Assembly: GCF_012317585.1 (NCBI RefSeq)
Contig: NZ_CP042909.1
Span: forward strand, 1,240,001 to 1,304,000
DNA from: Thermosulfurimonas marina
GTDB taxonomy: Bacteria; Desulfobacterota; Thermodesulfobacteria; Thermodesulfobacteriales; Thermodesulfobacteriaceae
Direction of reading: 5' to 3'
Length of the DNA: 64,000 nt
Under the pieces are notes generated by a model that saw only the letters and a list, made by a program, of their open reading frames with translations, was not told the origin of the DNA and ran no database searches. Positions 53,956 to 63,494 of the stretch are shown here, in pieces. How positions within the stretch are numbered: position 1 is the stretch's first letter; every line of letters begins with the position of its first letter. The position numbers were made by a program, and so were the translations under genes.

Positions 53956-55228
53956 GCGGCCTTTAGAGGTGGGACTTGCGGCGGTGGTCTTTCTTTTCTT
54001 CTACTTTTTCCCGGCCCGGGAGAGGGTCCTTTCCGGAGCCCAGGAGGCTCTCCTTCTTACGCACTGGTATGCCCGAGAACACGTGATCTTTTGCCTCATT
54101 CCGGCCTTTTTCATCGCCGGGGCCATCAGTGTCTTCGTTTCTAAGGAATCGGTCATGCGCTATCTCGGTCCCCAGGCCCCGAAACCCCTGGCCTACGGGG
54201 TGGCCTCGGTCTCGGGAACCATCCTGGCGGTCTGCTCCTGCACCGTGCTTCCCCTCTTTGCCGGAATCTATCTGAACGGAGCGGGTCTCGGTCCGGCCAC
54301 CACCTTTCTCTATTCCGGGCCGGCCATAAACGTGCTGGCCATCGTCCTTACGGCTAGGGTCTTGGGGGCCTCCCTGGGGATGGCCCGGGCGGTGGGGGCC
54401 ATCGGAGCGAGTATCCTCATCGGGCTTTTCATGGCCCTCCTTTTCCGGCATGAAGAGCGGGCTCGACTGGCGGAGTTCGCCCTGGAGGAGGTCCCCGAGG
54501 GGCGTCCCCTCTGGCAGAGCGTGCTTTTTATGGCCACTCTGGTGGCCATCCTGATCTTTGCCACCTGGGGGCACGGGACCGGGCTGTGGGCGAAGATCTA
54601 CGCCTTCAAGTGGAAACTGGTGGCCCTTTCGGCGGCGGCCCTGCTGGTGGAACTTTACGCCTTTTTCGGGGTGGGGCTGGCCTGGCTTCTGGCCACGGTG
54701 GCCGTGGTGGCCTTCTTTGAGGGACTCTTTCCCGGGCACGCCTTTTCCTTTCTTTCCGGGGTAGCGGTACTTTCCCTGGCCCTGTGGCGCACCGGGGGTG
54801 AGGCCCGGGAATGGTTCGAGTCCTCCTACTGGCTGGGCCGACAGATCCTGCCCCTCCTTTTTGCCGGGGTGCTGGCGGCCGGATTTTTCCTGGGGCGGCC
54901 CGGGCACGAGGCCTTCATCCCCTCGCGCCTGGTGGCCGAGCTGGTGGGAGGAAACGGGCTAGCGGCCAATTTCTTCGCCGCCATCTCCGGGGCCTTCATG
55001 TACTTCGCCACCCTCACCGAGGTGCCCATTCTCCAGGGGCTTATCGGGGCCGGGATGGGGAAGGGGCCGGCCCTGGCCCTGCTTCTGGCCGGACCAGCGG
55101 TATCTCTTCCCAGCATGCTGGTTATTCGTTCGGTTTTGGGCACTAAGAAGACCGCGGCCTACGTGGCCCTGGTGGTGGTGATTTCCACCCTCTGCGGTTG
55201 GTTCTATGGCCATGTTTTCGGGGGCTAG
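53942..55228 (+). CDS. ArsP/DUF318-family permease of the ars island
   Basis: A 428-residue membrane protein with about ten helices. [42 protein letters not shown] (CSC motif) and the repeat [20 protein letters not shown] place it in the DUF318/ArsP permease group, members of which export trivalent organoarsenicals or other metal(loid)s. ATG 53942 has GGAGGTGG upstream. The context (ArsR, ArsC, Acr3) supports arsenic. Confidence 0.85.
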   Translation: MKGLKRPLEVGLAAVVFLFFYFFPARERVLSGAQEALLLTHWYAREHVIFCLIPAFFIAGAISVFVSKESVMRYLGPQAPKPLAYGVASVSGTILAVCSCTVLPLFAGIYLNGAGLGPATTFLYSGPAINVLAIVLTARVLGASLGMARAVGAIGASILIGLFMALLFRHEERARLAEFALEEVPEGRPLWQSVLFMATLVAILIFATWGHGTGLWAKIYAFKWKLVALSAAALLVELYAFFGVGLAWLLATVAVVAFFEGLFPGHAFSFLSGVAVLSLALWRTGGEAREWFESSYWLGRQILPLLFAGVLAAGFFLGRPGHEAFIPSRLVAELVGGNGLAANFFAAISGAFMYFATLTEVPILQGLIGAGMGKGPALALLLAGPAVSLPSMLVIRSVLGTKKTAAYVALVVVISTLCGWFYGHVFGG

Positions 55229-55277
55229 AGGACAAATGATTATCAAGGGATGAAAAATCTGTAAAGGAGGTGGAGTT

Positions 55278-55520
55278 ATGGCCAAGGAGATTAAGGTTCT
55301 CGGTCCGGGGTGTCCGCGGTGCGAAAGCCTTTACGACCATGTGGTCCTGGCCCTGGAGGAGTTGGGCCTTGAGGCCACGGTGGAGAAGGTCAAGGATCTG
55401 GGCCAGATTGCGGCCCACGGGGTGGTGAAGACCCCGGCCCTGGTGGTGGACGGAAAGGTGGTCTCCCAGGGTAAGGTCCTTTCCGTGGAGGAGATCAAAA
55501 AGCTCCTGAGTCAGAGCTAG
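55278..55520 (+). CDS. Small thioredoxin-like protein (redox-active disulfide family)
   Basis: An 80-residue thioredoxin fold with CPRC: EIKVLGPGCPRCESLYDHVV, then VKTPALVVDGKVVSQGKVLS with cis-Pro. It resembles the MTH895/TM0996 mini-thioredoxins often found in ars and permease operons. It may reduce the disulfide of ArsC (next gene) or serve the permease. GGAGGTGG before ATG. Confidence 0.9.
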   Translation: MAKEIKVLGPGCPRCESLYDHVVLALEELGLEATVEKVKDLGQIAAHGVVKTPALVVDGKVVSQGKVLSVEEIKKLLSQS

Positions 55521-55567
55521 GCCCTCTAAAAGGTCTTTCCTAAAGGCTTGGGTGAGAAGGGGGCCGT

Positions 55568-55984
55568 ATGGCGAAGAGGGTCCTTTTTGTCTGCACGGAA
55601 AACGCCTGTCGGTCTCAGATGGCCGAGGCCCTGGCCAACCACTTTTTCAGGGACCGGGTTCGGGCCTTTTCCGCCGGGGTGCGTCCCAAGGAGGTGCACC
55701 CCCTGGCCCGGGAGGTCCTTTCCGAGCTGGGGATCGAGACCTCGGGCCTGCGTAGCAAGCACCTTGACGAGTTTTCCGGGGAGGAATTCGACCTGGTGGT
55801 TACCCTTTGCGATTCTGCGGCCGCGGAATGTCCCTACTTTCCCGGGGCCCGGCGGCGGATCCATCTTCCCTTTCCGGATCCGTCCCGGGAGGGCACGCCC
55901 GAGGCCTTCCGGCGGGTGCGGGATCTGATCCTGGCCGAACTCCGCAAACTTTTCGAGAAGGAGGGGCATTATGGCGGAACGTAA
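55568..55984 (+). CDS. arsC: Arsenate reductase, low-molecular-weight phosphatase type
   Basis: A 138-residue ArsC of the thioredoxin-coupled class: P-loop [15 protein letters not shown] (CX5RS), [21 protein letters not shown], and [17 protein letters not shown] with the second and third redox Cys. It reduces As(V) to As(III) for export by Acr3. The adjacent mini-thioredoxin is a likely reductant. It overlaps acr3 by 14 bases. Confidence 0.93.
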   Translation: MAKRVLFVCTENACRSQMAEALANHFFRDRVRAFSAGVRPKEVHPLAREVLSELGIETSGLRSKHLDEFSGEEFDLVVTLCDSAAAECPYFPGARRRIHLPFPDPSREGTPEAFRRVRDLILAELRKLFEKEGHYGGT

Positions 55985-57010
55985 GAAACTGCGCTTTTTT
56001 GACCGTTACCTCACCTTGTGGATCTTCCTGGCCATGGTCTTCGGGGTCCTTTTAGGAAAGTTCGTCCCGGGGACGGCCCAGTTCCTGGAGCGCTTCCAGG
56101 TGGGGACCACCTCTATTCCTATTGCTATCGGGCTCATCCTCATGATGTATCCGCCTCTGGCTAAGGTGGCCTATGAGGAGCTCCCGGTGGTCTTTTCCAA
56201 CAAACGCATGCTCCCCTCATCCAGAACTGGATCGTGGGGCCGGTGGTCATGTTCGTGCTGGCGGTCCTCCTTCTTCCGGATCATCCGGACTACATGATGG
56301 GGGTCATCCTGGTGGGGCTGGCCCGCTGCATCGCCATGGTCCTGGTGTGGAACGATCTGGCCGACGGCGACCGGGATCTGGCCGCGGGTCTGGTGGCCTT
56401 TAACGCCCTCTTCCAGGTCCTCACTTACTCCCTTTACGCCTACATCTTCCTTTACGTCATTGCCTGCCACCTGGGGCTTAAGGGCTGTATCGTCAAGGTC
56501 TCCATGTGGGAGGTGGCCAAGTCCGTCCTCATTTACCTGGGAATTCCCTTCGTGGCCGGACTTCTTTCCAACCAGATCCTCCGGCGCACCAAGGGCGACA
56601 CCTGGTACTTCACCCGCTTCATCCCCCGTATCTCCTGGCTCACCCCCATCGCCCTCCTTTTCACCATCGTGGTCATGTTCTCCCTCAAAGGGCAATTTAT
56701 CGTGGACCTTCCGGTGCACGTCCTGCGGGTGGCCCTGCCTTACATCGGCTACTTCTTCATCATGTGGTTTGCCACCTTTTTTATCGCCTACAAGATGGGA
56801 GTCGACTATCCCAAGACCACGGCCGTGGCCTTTACCGCGGCCAGCAACGACTTCGAGCTGGCCATCGCCGTGGCCGTGGCGGTCTTCGGTTTGCAGTCCG
56901 GCCAGGCCTTCGCCACGGTGATCGGGCCTCTGGTGGAGGTCCCGGTCCTCATTTCCCTGGTGAACGTGGCCTGGTACTTCCGTCGGAGGCTTTACGGTGA
57001 AACCTCTTAG
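55971..57010 (+). pseudogene. acr3: Acr3-type arsenite efflux permease, one base short of an intact frame
   Basis: ATG 55971 begins a normal Acr3: [49 protein letters not shown]. After the CCCC run 56213-56216 the frame leaves the family, while the +2 frame continues [40 protein letters not shown] (the Acr3 Cys motif), [20 protein letters not shown] to TAG 57010. One extra C restores 346 residues and all ten helices. As read, arsenite export would be lost unless the second part is made separately from GTG 56234. Confidence 0.88.
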
Positions 57011-58340
57011 TCTGATTCTTTTGGTCCTTTTTGGTTTTCTCTCCCCGGCCCTGGCCGGGGAGACCCTTACCCTGGAGGAGGCCCGGCATCTGGCCCTCAA
57101 GGCCAATCCGGAGATCCTGGCCCGGGGGCACGAAGTCTCTGCGGCCCGGGCCGCCCGTCGGGCAGAATGGGGAAGGCTCCTTCCCCAGGTGGATCTTCTG
57201 GCCCAGTATCGGCGCCTGAGCGATCCCCAGGCGGTGATCCCCATCAAGGGGCCCGGACAGTTCCCGGCCTTTAGTCGTGATCTTTACGATTTCGCCTTTA
57301 CCCTGAGCCTTCCGCTTTACGAGGGTGGGCGTCTCCGGCGTCGGGTGCGCATTGCCGAGCTGGAGACCGCTTTTCGGGAGAGCCTCCGTCGCCAGACGGC
57401 CCTTGACCTTCTGGCCAATGTGGAGGAGACCTTCTATCTGGGTCTCTACCTTAAGGACCTCATCTCTGCCCAGGAAAAGAGCCTGGAGGCCTTGCGGAGG
57501 CTTTATCGGGAGACCCGGCTCAAGGAGCGGCTCGGAAGGGTTCCGCCCCTTGATCGTTTGCGCATGGAGACCCAGCTCAAGGCCGAGGAGGCCGCCCTTG
57601 CGGCAAGCCGCGAGGCCCTGGTGCGGGCCAAGGAGGCCCTGGCGGTCCTCCTGGGCCGGCCCCCGGCCACGGACTTTGAGCTTTCGGGGGAGCTTCCCTC
57701 AGCTGAAGGAGCCCCTCCGGAGCCGGACTGGGAGAGGGTGCTTTCCTGCCGTCCGGATCTGGCTGCGGCCCGGGCTGCCCTTTCCCAGGCCCGGGAGGCC
57801 GTGCGCCTGGCCTGGGGGGAGCACCTTCCGGCCCTGGAGCTCTTTTCCGATTATGGACGGCGCGCCGGAGCGGGGCTCAACCATAGCGAGGAGGTCTGGG
57901 AGGCGGGGCTGCGCTTACGGCTTAACCTTTTCAGCGGAGGGACCATTTCCTCCCGGGTGGCCGAGGCCCGGGCCCGGGAGCTTGCCGCCCGGGAACGCCT
58001 GCGGGCCACGGAGCTTTCCGCCCGCAGGGAGGTGGCCGCGGCCTTAAGTCTCCTTTCCCAAAGCCTGGCCGAGGTCGAGCACTACCGGGCGGCCCTGGCC
58101 AGCGCCCGGGAGGCTTTTCGGGTGGAAAGCCTCAAATACCGCACCGGAGCCGGCACGGTCACGGACACCCTCTTGGCGCAGGCGGCCTGGTTTCAGGCCG
58201 AGGCCGATCTCCACCGGGCCTTCTTTGACTATGCCAAGGCCTGGGTAGCCTACCGCCGGGCCACGGCCGGGATCGCCGGAAGCCTCCTCAAGCTTCCCTG
58301 TGCGGTAGCCCAAAGTGCCGAAAAAGGAGTCCAGCCATGA
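56997..58340 (+). CDS. TolC-family outer-membrane efflux protein
   Basis: A 447-residue TolC-type channel: signal peptide ([17 protein letters not shown]), then two TolC repeats: [21 protein letters not shown] with a long helical hairpin, and a second half with [56 protein letters not shown]. It starts at GTG inside the acr3 end, so ars and efflux genes form one transcript. It works with the adaptor and RND pump that follow. Confidence 0.92.
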   Translation: MKPLSLILLVLFGFLSPALAGETLTLEEARHLALKANPEILARGHEVSAARAARRAEWGRLLPQVDLLAQYRRLSDPQAVIPIKGPGQFPAFSRDLYDFAFTLSLPLYEGGRLRRRVRIAELETAFRESLRRQTALDLLANVEETFYLGLYLKDLISAQEKSLEALRRLYRETRLKERLGRVPPLDRLRMETQLKAEEAALAASREALVRAKEALAVLLGRPPATDFELSGELPSAEGAPPEPDWERVLSCRPDLAAARAALSQAREAVRLAWGEHLPALELFSDYGRRAGAGLNHSEEVWEAGLRLRLNLFSGGTISSRVAEARARELAARERLRATELSARREVAAALSLLSQSLAEVEHYRAALASAREAFRVESLKYRTGAGTVTDTLLAQAAWFQAEADLHRAFFDYAKAWVAYRRATAGIAGSLLKLPCAVAQSAEKGVQP

Positions 58341-59452
58341 AGCGTTTTTTCAGGATCCTGGTGCCCGTTTTCGTTTTGATCCTTCTGGTGGCCGGAGGGG
58401 TGAGGCTCATCAAAAGGCGCCGGGCGGCTTTAAGGAAGCTCCCTCCGCCCCAGGCTGCGCCCCTGCCCCTTGAGGCCGCCCGGGTGCAGGTGGGGCCCTT
58501 TGAGGTCACGGAGCACTACCTGGGGGAGATCCGGCCCTTCCTTTCCGCGCGCCTCTCCTCCCGTCTTTCCGGCTATCTCCTTGAGGTGCGGAAGTACGAG
58601 GGGGACCCAGTGAGAAAGAGCGAGGTGCTTGCCCGCATCGACGACCACGAACTTCAGGCCCGCATCCAGAGCCTTGAAAGACAGGTGGCCGCGGCGGAGG
58701 CCGAATTCCTGGCTCGCAAACACACCTTCGAACGCGACCGGGTCCTTTACCAGAACCGGGCCATCTCTCAGGAGGCCTTTGAGAATTCCCGGGCGGCCTT
58801 CAAAAAGGCGGAGGCCACTTTGCACACCCTTCGGGCGGAACTGGCCTCGGCCCGGGCCGATCTAACCTATACCCTGATCCGGGCCCCATTTTCGGGGGTG
58901 ATCACCCGCAGGCTCAAAGAGCCCGGGGACCTGGTGACCCCGGGGACCCCCATCCTGGAAATGGAGGCTCCGGAGAAGGGCTACCGCATCTTTGTCTCCG
59001 TACCCCAGGCGCGGGCGGCGGCCCTCCGAGCGGGAACCCGGGCTTATCTCCGAGAGGACAGACAAAGGCTTCCGGTGAAGGTCTTCAGGGTGCATCCGGC
59101 GGTGGGGGCCGGGGAATTGGCCACGGTGGAGATCCGGGTGGCGAAGCGGCCCTTCGGGCTTCCCTCCGGGGCCCGGGTGGGGGTGGACCTGGTGGTCAAA
59201 GATCTGCCCCGGGCCGCCATCGTGCCCCTTAAGAGTCTTCTGGAAAATGTGAATCGGGCCTACGTTTTCCGTTTAAGGCCGGAGAAGGGAGCGCTCGCCC
59301 AGGTGGAGGTGGTGCCGGTGAGGGTCCTGGGTCGCTCCGGGGAAAGGGTGGCGGTCTCCGGGGCCCTTTCCCAGGGGGATCTGGTGGCCGTGGCCGAGGA
59401 ATCTACCCTCCTTCGCCTTCATCCGGGGGAAGTGGTGAGGGTGGTGCCATGA
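58337..59452 (+). CDS. RND efflux periplasmic adaptor (membrane fusion protein)
   Basis: A 371-residue adaptor: N-terminal anchor (FRILVPVFVLILLVAGGVRL), lipoyl halves (SGYLLEVRKYEGDPVRKSEVLARIDD ... YTLIRAPFSGVITRRLKEPGDLV), an alpha-hairpin (SLERQVAAAEAEFLARKHTFE) and beta-barrel domains. It joins the TolC-type and RND proteins encoded on either side. ATGA overlaps at both ends. Confidence 0.92.
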   Translation: MKRFFRILVPVFVLILLVAGGVRLIKRRRAALRKLPPPQAAPLPLEAARVQVGPFEVTEHYLGEIRPFLSARLSSRLSGYLLEVRKYEGDPVRKSEVLARIDDHELQARIQSLERQVAAAEAEFLARKHTFERDRVLYQNRAISQEAFENSRAAFKKAEATLHTLRAELASARADLTYTLIRAPFSGVITRRLKEPGDLVTPGTPILEMEAPEKGYRIFVSVPQARAAALRAGTRAYLREDRQRLPVKVFRVHPAVGAGELATVEIRVAKRPFGLPSGARVGVDLVVKDLPRAAIVPLKSLLENVNRAYVFRLRPEKGALAQVEVVPVRVLGRSGERVAVSGALSQGDLVAVAEESTLLRLHPGEVVRVVP

Positions 59453-62400
59453 CCTTCGTTGAGCGTTATTTGCGCAATCCTTATCTGGTCACCCCCTTTC
59501 TCCTCCTGGGGGTCATTCTGGGCTTCCTGAGTTTCCGGAAGCTTCCCCTGAACCTCTTTCCGGACGTAAACTACCCGCGCATCGCCGTGGTTCTGGTCTG
59601 GCCCGGGGCCTCGGCCGAGGATATGGCCGACAAGGTGGCCCGGCCGGTGGAAAAGGAGCTTTCCACCCTGGACCTGGTGCGCAAGGTGGAGTCCTCCTCG
59701 CGGGACGAGGTCTCTGCAGTCTCCGTGGAGTTTGACTATAAGAAGGGGCTCGACTCCGCGGAGGTGGATGTGCAGGCGGCGCTGAACCGCATCTGGGCCT
59801 CCCTTCCCCGGGGGCTCCTGCCGCCCCGTATTTTTCGGGTAAGTGATGCCACGGTGCCTGCGGTTACCCTGGCCGTTTCCCCTAAGCCGGGAAGCCACCT
59901 GGATCTGGCCAAGGTGCGCCAGATCGCAGACAACGAACTGCGGGAGGCCCTGCTGCGTATTCCGGAGATCGCCCAGGCCGAGGTCTTCGGGGGGTACTTC
60001 CCGGAGGTGCGGCTGGAGGTGGACCGCGACCGCCTCAAGCGCTACGGTCTCACCTTGGCCCAGGTGCTGGCCGCAGTTTACGCCCAGAACCGCAATCTCC
60101 CCGCGGGAGTCATCTACCGTACCCGGGACCAGATCCTGATCAAGGTGGCTGGCGAACGGCTGGAAAAGCGCCGGCTGGAGGACCTGGTGGTGGCCGAAAG
60201 GGGCGGGGCGGAGATCCATCTGCGGGATGTGGCCCGGGTGCGCACCCTTTACGCCGAAAGGCTCAGTTTCTTTCATGGAAACGGTCGGCCGGCCATCGGG
60301 ATCAACCTCTTGCGCGCAGAAAAAGGCCATGTGACCGAGGTCTTCCGCGCCCTTCATCGGGAGCTTCCTCGCCTGAAAAAGGAGTTTCCGGAGCTTTCCT
60401 TCGAGATCGCCGACACCCAGGAGAACCTCATTCACACCTCCATCTCCAACATGATCGATGCCCTGCGGGATGCGGTAATCCTTACCGTGGCCGTGATCTT
60501 CTTCTTCCTGGCCCGCATCCGGCTGACCCTCCTTGCGGCCATCTCCATCCCCTTCACTTACTTCATGACCTTTTTCGGCATGCGGCTCCTGGGCTTTGAG
60601 CTCAACATCGTGACCCTCACCGCGGTGATCGTGGCCGTGGGTCTTCTCCTCGATGACGCCATCGTGGTCATGGAAAACATCGAGCGCCATACCCGCCTGG
60701 GGCTTACCCCGCGTCAGGCGGCCATCTCCGGAACCAACGAGATCTGGCTGGCGGACTTTGCCGGGACCTTCACCACGGTGATCGTTCTCATTCCCATTAT
60801 GTTCATCGGGGGCTACGTGCAGCGGGTCCTGCGCCAATTCACCGTGGTTTTGGCCCTGGCCCTTCTGGCCTCCTACGTGGTCTCCATCACGGTCATTCCC
60901 CTTCTCTCCCAGTACCTCCTTAAACGGGGCGAGGAATTCAACTTCCTGGAAAGGCTGGTCTCCCGGGCCAATCATCTTCTTCTAACCCCGCTTCAGGACT
61001 TTTTCGTGGGTCTTTTCCACCGGGCCAGGCGCCTGCGGGTGCTCTGGATCCCTCCGGCCATGATCCTCCTCATGATCTCCATGCGGGTGGTGATGCCCCT
61101 TGCCGGTCGGGACCTCATGCCTCCCATGGACACGGGGATCATCAAGATTTCCTTTGAGACGGGGCCCAATCTCTCCCTGGACCAGGTGGAGGCCATCGTA
61201 AGCCGCATGGAGCAGATCATCCAGAAGTCGCCGGGCTATCTGCGCATGGCCACCATGGTGGGAAGTGAGCCGGGGGTGATCAGCTTCGGGGCCGAGCGCA
61301 CCCCTCAGCAGGGCCTCATCACCGTCCATTTCGTGGACCGCTTCCACCGTAAGGAGAGTATCTGGGAGATCGAAGAGCGCCTGCGCCGGGAGTTTTCCAA
61401 GATCCCCGGCCTCAAGTATGCCCATGTTTACGATTTCGGGGCCACGCCCTTTTCCTCCATCGCCGCCCCGGTGGACGTGATGATCAGTGGTCCGGACCCT
61501 CAAGTGCTCGATCACTTGGCCGAGGAGGTGAAGTCCCGGCTCCTTAAAGTGCGGGGGCTGACCACGGTCTCCCGTAGTTGGGATATGGAAAAGCGTGAGG
61601 TCTGGGTGATCCTGGATCTCGAACGCCTCCAACACTACGGTTTAAATCCTCTTGAGGTCTCCCAGGCCCTGCGAGCGGCCTTCTCCGGAGCTATAGCCGG
61701 CATATTGCGCGTCCCGGGAGAGGACGGCTACACCCTCCGGGTGCGCTTTCGGGAGGAGGCCCGGGTGCGGCTTTCGGATCTGCGCACCTTCCTCCTTTCC
61801 AGTCCCCGCGGGCCGGTGCCCCTTTCGGAAGTGGCCCGTTTTCGCCTGGTGAAGACCCTCACCGTATGGCAGCGGGAAAACCTTCTGCCGGTGGTGGATG
61901 TTCTGGGCTACCGGGCCACTTCGGCCATCACCCATCTCCAGACCCAGGTGAATCGCCTCCTGGCGGGCCTTCCTCTCCCTCCGGGCTACCGCATAAGCCA
62001 GGAGGGGGAGATCAAACCCATGAAAGAGGCCTTCGGGCGCCTGCGCAAGGCCCTGATTATTGCCCTCATCCTCCTCTACTTCTCCCTGGTTCCCACCTTT
62101 CGGTCCTTCCTTACCCCGGTGACCATCATGGTGGCCATACCCCTTTCCCTCATCGGGGCGGCCTGGGCGCTACTCATTATGGGCAAGCACTTCTGTATGC
62201 CGGCCATGATGGGGGTGATCCTTCTGGCAGGGGTCGTGGTCAACAACTCCATCATCCTTATCGACTTTATTGAGAAGGCCCGGGCCGCGGGCAAGGACCG
62301 ACTCACGGCCATTGAGGAATCCATCCGGGTGCGCACCCGGCCCATCCTCATGACCGCCGCAGGAACCATCACCGGCATGCTCCCTATTGCCGCCGAAAGG

Positions 62401-62547
62401 GCCCTGGGCCTGGAAAGGTTGTCACCACTTGCGGTGGTGGCCATCGGGGGTCTGGCGGTTTCCACCTTGCTAACCCTCTTTTACGTGCCTCTCTTTTATA
62501 CCCTGCTGGAGGACCTGCGAAATAAGATCCTCGGGAGGAAGCCATGA
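59449..62547 (+). CDS. RND-family multidrug/solute efflux pump (AcrB type)
   Basis: A 1032-residue inner-membrane antiporter with twelve helices and two large periplasmic loops. The proton-relay Asp pair is in AVGLLLDDAIVVMENIERH. VFFFLARIRLTLLAAISIPFTY, LILLYFSLVPTFRSFLTPVTIM, IPLSLIGAAWALLIMG, GVILLAGVVVNNSIILIDFIE and RVRTRPILMTAAGTITGMLPI are HAE/RND landmarks. The Met relay of CusA metal pumps is not evident, so the substrate is open; position suggests a link to metalloid stress. Confidence 0.93.
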   Translation: MTFVERYLRNPYLVTPFLLLGVILGFLSFRKLPLNLFPDVNYPRIAVVLVWPGASAEDMADKVARPVEKELSTLDLVRKVESSSRDEVSAVSVEFDYKKGLDSAEVDVQAALNRIWASLPRGLLPPRIFRVSDATVPAVTLAVSPKPGSHLDLAKVRQIADNELREALLRIPEIAQAEVFGGYFPEVRLEVDRDRLKRYGLTLAQVLAAVYAQNRNLPAGVIYRTRDQILIKVAGERLEKRRLEDLVVAERGGAEIHLRDVARVRTLYAERLSFFHGNGRPAIGINLLRAEKGHVTEVFRALHRELPRLKKEFPELSFEIADTQENLIHTSISNMIDALRDAVILTVAVIFFFLARIRLTLLAAISIPFTYFMTFFGMRLLGFELNIVTLTAVIVAVGLLLDDAIVVMENIERHTRLGLTPRQAAISGTNEIWLADFAGTFTTVIVLIPIMFIGGYVQRVLRQFTVVLALALLASYVVSITVIPLLSQYLLKRGEEFNFLERLVSRANHLLLTPLQDFFVGLFHRARRLRVLWIPPAMILLMISMRVVMPLAGRDLMPPMDTGIIKISFETGPNLSLDQVEAIVSRMEQIIQKSPGYLRMATMVGSEPGVISFGAERTPQQGLITVHFVDRFHRKESIWEIEERLRREFSKIPGLKYAHVYDFGATPFSSIAAPVDVMISGPDPQVLDHLAEEVKSRLLKVRGLTTVSRSWDMEKREVWVILDLERLQHYGLNPLEVSQALRAAFSGAIAGILRVPGEDGYTLRVRFREEARVRLSDLRTFLLSSPRGPVPLSEVARFRLVKTLTVWQRENLLPVVDVLGYRATSAITHLQTQVNRLLAGLPLPPGYRISQEGEIKPMKEAFGRLRKALIIALILLYFSLVPTFRSFLTPVTIMVAIPLSLIGAAWALLIMGKHFCMPAMMGVILLAGVVVNNSIILIDFIEKARAAGKDRLTAIEESIRVRTRPILMTAAGTITGMLPIAAERALGLERLSPLAVVAIGGLAVSTLLTLFYVPLFYTLLEDLRNKILGRKP

Positions 62548-62750
62548 ATTCCGCCCTCCTTCCGCATCTTTCTACGGCCCACTGGGAACCTGTCCTCACC
62601 CTTTCCCTCATCGGGGCCGGGGTGGTGGGGGCCTTCCTGGGGGCCCGCTTCACCAGTCTTTACGTGCCGGGGAATCGTCTGAAACAGCTTTTCGGGATCT
62701 TGATCGTGGTCATGACCGCTTACAAAGTTTATACTCTGCTAGGAGGTTAG
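62544..62750 (+). CDS. Short TSUP (TauE/SafE) C-terminal-like protein
   Basis: A 68-residue frame with two predicted helices. GVVGAFLGARFTSLYVPGNRLKQLFGILIVVMTAYKVYTLL matches only the last quarter of TSUP exporters (compare GGWFGARLQPRIPERLIKAG in the full TSUP at 13.8 kb). ATGA overlap with the RND gene and an AGGAGG site leading into the next gene show it is translated. A deletion relic or a genuine mini-subunit; the rest of a TSUP protein is not present nearby. Confidence 0.7.
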   Translation: MNSALLPHLSTAHWEPVLTLSLIGAGVVGAFLGARFTSLYVPGNRLKQLFGILIVVMTAYKVYTLLGG

Positions 62751-63481
62751 TGATGAGAAGAAGGGTGGCTATACTTTTGGTGATCTGCTTTTGGGCGGGG
62801 GCGGCCTTCGCCGCGGAAGGGTCCACGGACAATACTCCGGACTGGTTCTTTCCGGAGTGGGCGGCCCGGGCCCCGAACAATAGGCCTATTCGAGTGCTGG
62901 ATACCGACTCCCCTCTGGGGCGCTATTCCCTCAAGACCAAGGAGATCGGGCTCAAGGATCTGGCCCGCATGCACGGGCATCTCTGCGACGGGCTGGTGAT
63001 GGCCTTTCTGGGTATCCGTTATGCCTTGGAGCATCTCTTTCCCCAGGGGGTGGTGGACCGCACAGACCTCCGCGTGGTCACCCGTAACAGTCCCTGCTTT
63101 GTGGACGCAGCCACCCTTATGACCGGGGCCCGGATCAACTTCATGACCGTAAGGATGGACAATTCCCTTAAAAGGGAGTGGATCGTGCAGCGCATTTCCA
63201 CCGGGGAGACCTATCATGTAAGGCTCCGTCCGGGAGTCTTTCCTCCGAATTTGGCCCGATTGGAAAAAAAGATCAAAGAAATGCGCAAGAAAGGTCTGCC
63301 GGTTTCTGCTGAATTGATAGACCGTTATGAAGCTGCCATGTGGGCCTACAATCGTAAGCTCCTTTATACTCCGGTCCAAGAACTCTTTGAAATAAAAAAA
63401 GCTCCCCCATTACAAATTCCATTTTCTGGATCTCTTTGGCCCCCGGGGAGACATAATCAACAAGAACATGCCCCGGAGTAA
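62750..63481 (+). CDS. Exported FmdE-domain protein
   Basis: A 243-residue protein with a signal peptide (RVAILLVICFWAGAAFAAEG), then an FmdE domain: MHGHLCDGLVMAFLGIRYAL (HGHxC metal motif), RVVTRNSPCFVDAATLMTGAR. FmdE domains occur with molybdenum enzymes and in metal/thiol-binding proteins of sulfate reducers; a periplasmic version at the end of an efflux operon is unusual. The C terminus becomes AT-rich and charged (RHNQQEHAPE). TAGTGATG junction with the mini-TSUP gene. Confidence 0.78.
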   Translation: MMRRRVAILLVICFWAGAAFAAEGSTDNTPDWFFPEWAARAPNNRPIRVLDTDSPLGRYSLKTKEIGLKDLARMHGHLCDGLVMAFLGIRYALEHLFPQGVVDRTDLRVVTRNSPCFVDAATLMTGARINFMTVRMDNSLKREWIVQRISTGETYHVRLRPGVFPPNLARLEKKIKEMRKKGLPVSAELIDRYEAAMWAYNRKLLYTPVQELFEIKKAPPLQIPFSGSLWPPGRHNQQEHAPE

Positions 63482-63494
63482 AGCAACACAATAA

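Noticed and set aside
59419-60975. A 518-codon minus-strand open frame
   Set aside because: Antisense to the RND pump; His/Asp/Gly-rich composition typical of shadow frames.
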